In this document: piece by piece, positions 61,307-64,000 of the stretch
Numbering within the stretch: the stretch's first letter is position 1
Layout of the letters: each line of letters opens with the position of its first letter
Assembly: GCA_021927905.1 (NCBI GenBank)
Contig: BLLK01000020.1
Coordinates: forward strand, 558,001 to 622,000
From: Chaetoceros tenuissimus
Taxonomy: Eukaryota > Bacillariophyta > Thalassiosirophyceae > Chaetocerotales > Chaetocerotaceae
Length of the DNA: 64,000 nucleotides
Direction: 5' to 3'
Notes under the pieces: generated by a model
Database searches by the model: none
Told to the model about the DNA's origin: nothing
The model's input: the letters and a program-made list of their open reading frames with translations, nothing else
Program-made: the position numbers and the translations under genes

Positions 61307-62542
61307 TCACCCTCGCTTTCGAAGAGTTGAGGTTCTCGCCAACTGAGTCGACTCTCCATCCAATAGCTTCCCGTTTCCCAACTTTTCTTTCCCTATTGGA
61401 ACAATTGGAAATGATGCACAATCACTGATTCCACATAAGTTCTCACCACGTTTGATCCAAAAGTATCCTTCCATACCCCAACTTGTAGACCAAGAATTGC
61501 GAATGATGAAGAAAGGAATGGATTCCTTATTCTCAGTTGCCTCAGTTTCTCCATACCCAACCGCCACCACTGCATGATTGACATGCAGAGCATCAAATTT
61601 ACACATAATTTGATTGGTAGTACTATTGTAACTATCATACACTCCATGACTGTAAAATCTAAAGTCAGGAGAAACATCATACGCAACACTGACAGGACCC
61701 ACCAAACCAATCGCATTGACAAGATCGTCTTCATCACCACTTGTAATATTATAAATTTCCGCAACGTGAGCTCCATAAGTTTTGAAAGATTTCAAACATG
61801 GTCCTTCATCTGTCGCATGATAGGGATAAGATTCTTCTGTATCAATTCCACCTGCAAATTTGATATATTCAAATGCATGAGATGGTAGACCCCCATTACA
61901 TCCATGATTATCAAAATCACTTGCACAATCCAACAATTGCTGTTCAGCAAGTCCAGTCCATTTCGTACAGTCTATACTTGGATTATGCATACATGTATAT
62001 GCTTCCAATGTACCCGTTGTAGAGAATGTCCAACAGCTTCCACAATCTTTTTGATTTTTGACGGGGGTAATGATTCCTTTGGTTCTCCAATCCATGGATT
62101 TGGGTAGACTAATCATCATGTAAGTTTTACAAAGAAGATAAATATGGTGATTACAATGTACGATTATTCGCCACACTTACTCTGTATTCTTGAATTGCAA
62201 TGGTCCCGAAGAAGTATGAGTCGCTGAACAATTCTGGCTATCCATTAAATACAAACTATGAAATTCTTCATCTGTAAAATCTGAAAATGGAGAGTCCAAA
62301 GACATGGCATAGGAAGTAAGTCCTTGTTCATAAGCATCGTTATGTCTCTGAACAATATGTGCATTATTTTGGAATATATTGAGTCGCTTTTGATATTCTT
62401 TTTGATTTTGGTGATAATGTTCTTTATTGTGTTTTGAGATCCATTTGTTGAATTCATTGTTACCAATTTCTTCGGCTGAGGATAGCTTCTGCTGTGCAAG
62501 GGAGAGTGCAAGAAGCGCTGAGATCTTTGATAACAAGTGCAT
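61307..62542 (-). CDS. Papain-family cysteine protease (cathepsin-like, C1A), two exons
   Basis: Exons 62181-62542 and 61307-62108, joined by a 72-bp intron (GTAAGT ... GATTAG, phase 2); 387 residues. A signal peptide (MHLLSKISALLALSLA) is followed by an I29 propeptide (FNKWISKHNKEHY...RLNIFQNN, the ERFNIN region) and the mature enzyme from about LPKSMDWR (residue 122). Catalytic Gln140, Cys146 (CGSCWTF), His299 (VNHAVVAVGYG) and Asn325 (RNSWSTSWG) are all present. The sequence around QLLDCASDFDNHGCNGG and EESYPYHA is cathepsin H/L-like. Probably vacuolar or secreted; the propeptide implies autocatalytic activation. Confidence 0.95.
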
Positions 62543-62932
62543 GATGAGGTTATCTTGAGTGAATTTTTATACTCTAATCTTTCAGATAGAAACAGTTTTT
62601 GCCTTTCACATCATATATATCGAAAAAGAACAAAAGATCGAGAAATGAGCTGAAGATGTGAAAGATACCTTTTGACATTGATGACATCATTGACTTCAGA
62701 GAATGGCTTAGCTAAAGATACAAAAGAGATAAAGATGGAAAGAAAAGAGAAAGATATATAAAAGTGACACGCGTAAGGCCACAAAAATCTTTCTCATTCA
62801 AAATGAACAAACGCAGCCTTTCTGCAAATTCTATTGCCTTTCTTTGAACTGAGGACTGAGGATCCAATCACTTTCACATTCATCTTTCAAGGAATCTATA
62901 TTACCAAAACTTATTCAAAGTAGACTATAAAT
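62543..62932. promoter_or_regulatory. Divergent intergenic region
   Basis: Shared upstream region of the cysteine protease (minus) and the gene at 62933 (plus). Purine-rich at 62720-62760. Nothing else recognised. Confidence 0.35.
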
Positions 62933-63958
62933 ATGAGATGCAATAGGATATCATCTTTCTCGACTTGGAGTCTCCTCCTGTCATTACTCATCTCGTTCAC
63001 AAAATCATCAGATGCATCCAAAGCCTTTCTTCCTTCATCTTCTACTTCCTCCATTCCAAGAGGAGGAGCAACATCGACATTGACTCCAGAAGCAAAGGAA
63101 GCCATTCAAAATTATCGCCTCTCCCAACAGCACCTTCTTCAACTTCGATCAACATATTTATCTGAAGCATTGTCTGCACGAGGCATACACATTGGACCAA
63201 CCATTACAGACGTTTCAACACCAGAAGGAGCGAAACCACCTCAACCAACTGATTGGGACTGTGCAATTTCTACATATGATCATCCTAAATCTTGCTTGTA
63301 TAGTTTTGACGCAGAGCCAAATACCAAAGTATTGGCACCAGTAGGTACTACACAATACATTTCCTTAAAAGCTTTGAATAGATTGAGACGAATGGATCCT
63401 ACCAAGGTGGAACCTATGTGGCATTCTCAATATGCAATTTTGGATAGTTGGTTCAAGGATACATCTGAATTTTCATTGTTGCAATTTGTCAATTGGAAGG
63501 GATTCATTGTATCCACTATTTTATTGGATCTAGGAAAAGGAATGGCTTTAAAGGGTTTGTTGATGGTTTCTTGTCTAATGGGATTATTGGTTGCCATGCC
63601 TGTTTTGGAAGTGATTTTGAGTCGCTTCTTGACAAGTAGTCTTTTGTGGATGAAATGGATGAGTTGGGGTAGATTTGTACATGCTGCTCTTCCGCTCAAG
63701 ATTTTGATTGGACAAATGGCTTGGAAGTTTTTAGCAGGTAGCTTTGGAAAATTGGAGAGTGCTGTTAGAGATTATATTGTAGAATTGGAATGTAACATCT
63801 TGGAAGAAAGTATTCCAGTGACTGTTAGAGATGATGATGATGATGACGAAGTTGACGCTATGGACGGAGATGCTGATCTTGACTTGAGTGAAGAGGATGA
63901 TATGGAAGAATCTTCAGAAGAGTATGATGACTATGATGATTATGATGACGATTATTAA
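62933..63958 (+). CDS. Predicted secretory or plastid membrane protein with acidic tail, unknown
   Basis: 341 residues. A signal peptide (STWSLLLSLLISFTKSSD) is followed by SKAFLPSSS, close to the AxAF plastid motif. The central part has two or three hydrophobic segments (about 205-255: LLMVSCLMGLLVAMPVLEVIL) and ends in a long Asp/Glu/Tyr run (DDDDDDEVDAMDGDAD..EYDDYDDYDDDY), partly from GAT/GAC triplet repeats. The block DWDCAISTYDHPKSCLYSFDAEPNTKV looks conserved but is not recognised. The stop is 42 bp from the window end. Confidence 0.75.
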   Translation: MRCNRISSFSTWSLLLSLLISFTKSSDASKAFLPSSSTSSIPRGGATSTLTPEAKEAIQNYRLSQQHLLQLRSTYLSEALSARGIHIGPTITDVSTPEGAKPPQPTDWDCAISTYDHPKSCLYSFDAEPNTKVLAPVGTTQYISLKALNRLRRMDPTKVEPMWHSQYAILDSWFKDTSEFSLLQFVNWKGFIVSTILLDLGKGMALKGLLMVSCLMGLLVAMPVLEVILSRFLTSSLLWMKWMSWGRFVHAALPLKILIGQMAWKFLAGSFGKLESAVRDYIVELECNILEESIPVTVRDDDDDDEVDAMDGDADLDLSEEDDMEESSEEYDDYDDYDDDY

Positions 63959-64000
63959 CTTTTATTTATAGACATGGTCTTACTTAAATTTAGAATCGTA

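Noticed and set aside
1-64000. tRNA, rRNA, transposon or virus-derived genes
   Set aside because: I looked for cloverleaf-type arms, reverse-transcriptase, transposase and capsid-like motifs and saw none; a covariance-model scan was not possible by eye.

Overview
The window reads as nuclear DNA of a diatom, most likely a small-genome centric species of the Chaetoceros/Thalassiosira type (inference). The signs are a silicon transporter with all four signature motifs, several proteins whose signal peptide ends in an AxAF plastid-entry motif, Pro/Thr/Ser-rich secreted proteins, a chloroplast SRP54, short GT-AG introns of about 60-150 bp, and compact AT-rich spacers. I see no rRNA, tRNA, CRISPR array or transposon, and no virus-like element.

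Layout. 1-1610: the 3'-truncated end of a secreted repeat protein with a ShKT-like Cys module. 2-6 kb: a V-ATPase-accessory-like membrane protein, then three tandem copies of an unrecognised gene family. 7-8.5 kb: the silicon transporter. 8.9-15.1 kb: a plastid-targeted unknown, an EMC8/9 subunit, an ankyrin-like membrane protein, a seven-helix receptor, and an 86-residue two-exon gene. 16-28.9 kb: Tim50, a CTL/SLC44 transporter, a membrane protein with an EGF-like module, a Tctex dynein light chain, a double-domain sulfotransferase, a second receptor inverted relative to the first, and a NIPA-like transporter. 30-33 kb: METTL5 and cpSRP54. 33.4-36.1 kb: small orphan genes, two of them related.

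36-54 kb is the most unusual part. A unit made of a large secreted M11 (gametolysin-type) metalloprotease followed by a phytanoyl-CoA-dioxygenase-family enzyme is present twice in tandem on the minus strand. About 2.4 kb is almost identical between the copies while the rest has diverged, which looks like recent gene conversion or homogenisation. The two proteases differ strongly in their linker and adhesive-like modules. From 54.9 kb there follow a PPR protein, a small unknown, a thylakoid CtpA-type protease, a papain-family cysteine protease and a membrane protein with an acidic tail.

The genes do not form an operon. The recurring themes are plastid and mitochondrial biogenesis (cpSRP54, CtpA, Tim50, PPR), membrane transport (silicon, choline-like, NIPA-like), and cell-surface or secreted proteins that grow and diverge by internal repeats and tandem duplication. 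All exon structures were read by eye from GT-AG borders and frame continuity; there is no transcript evidence.
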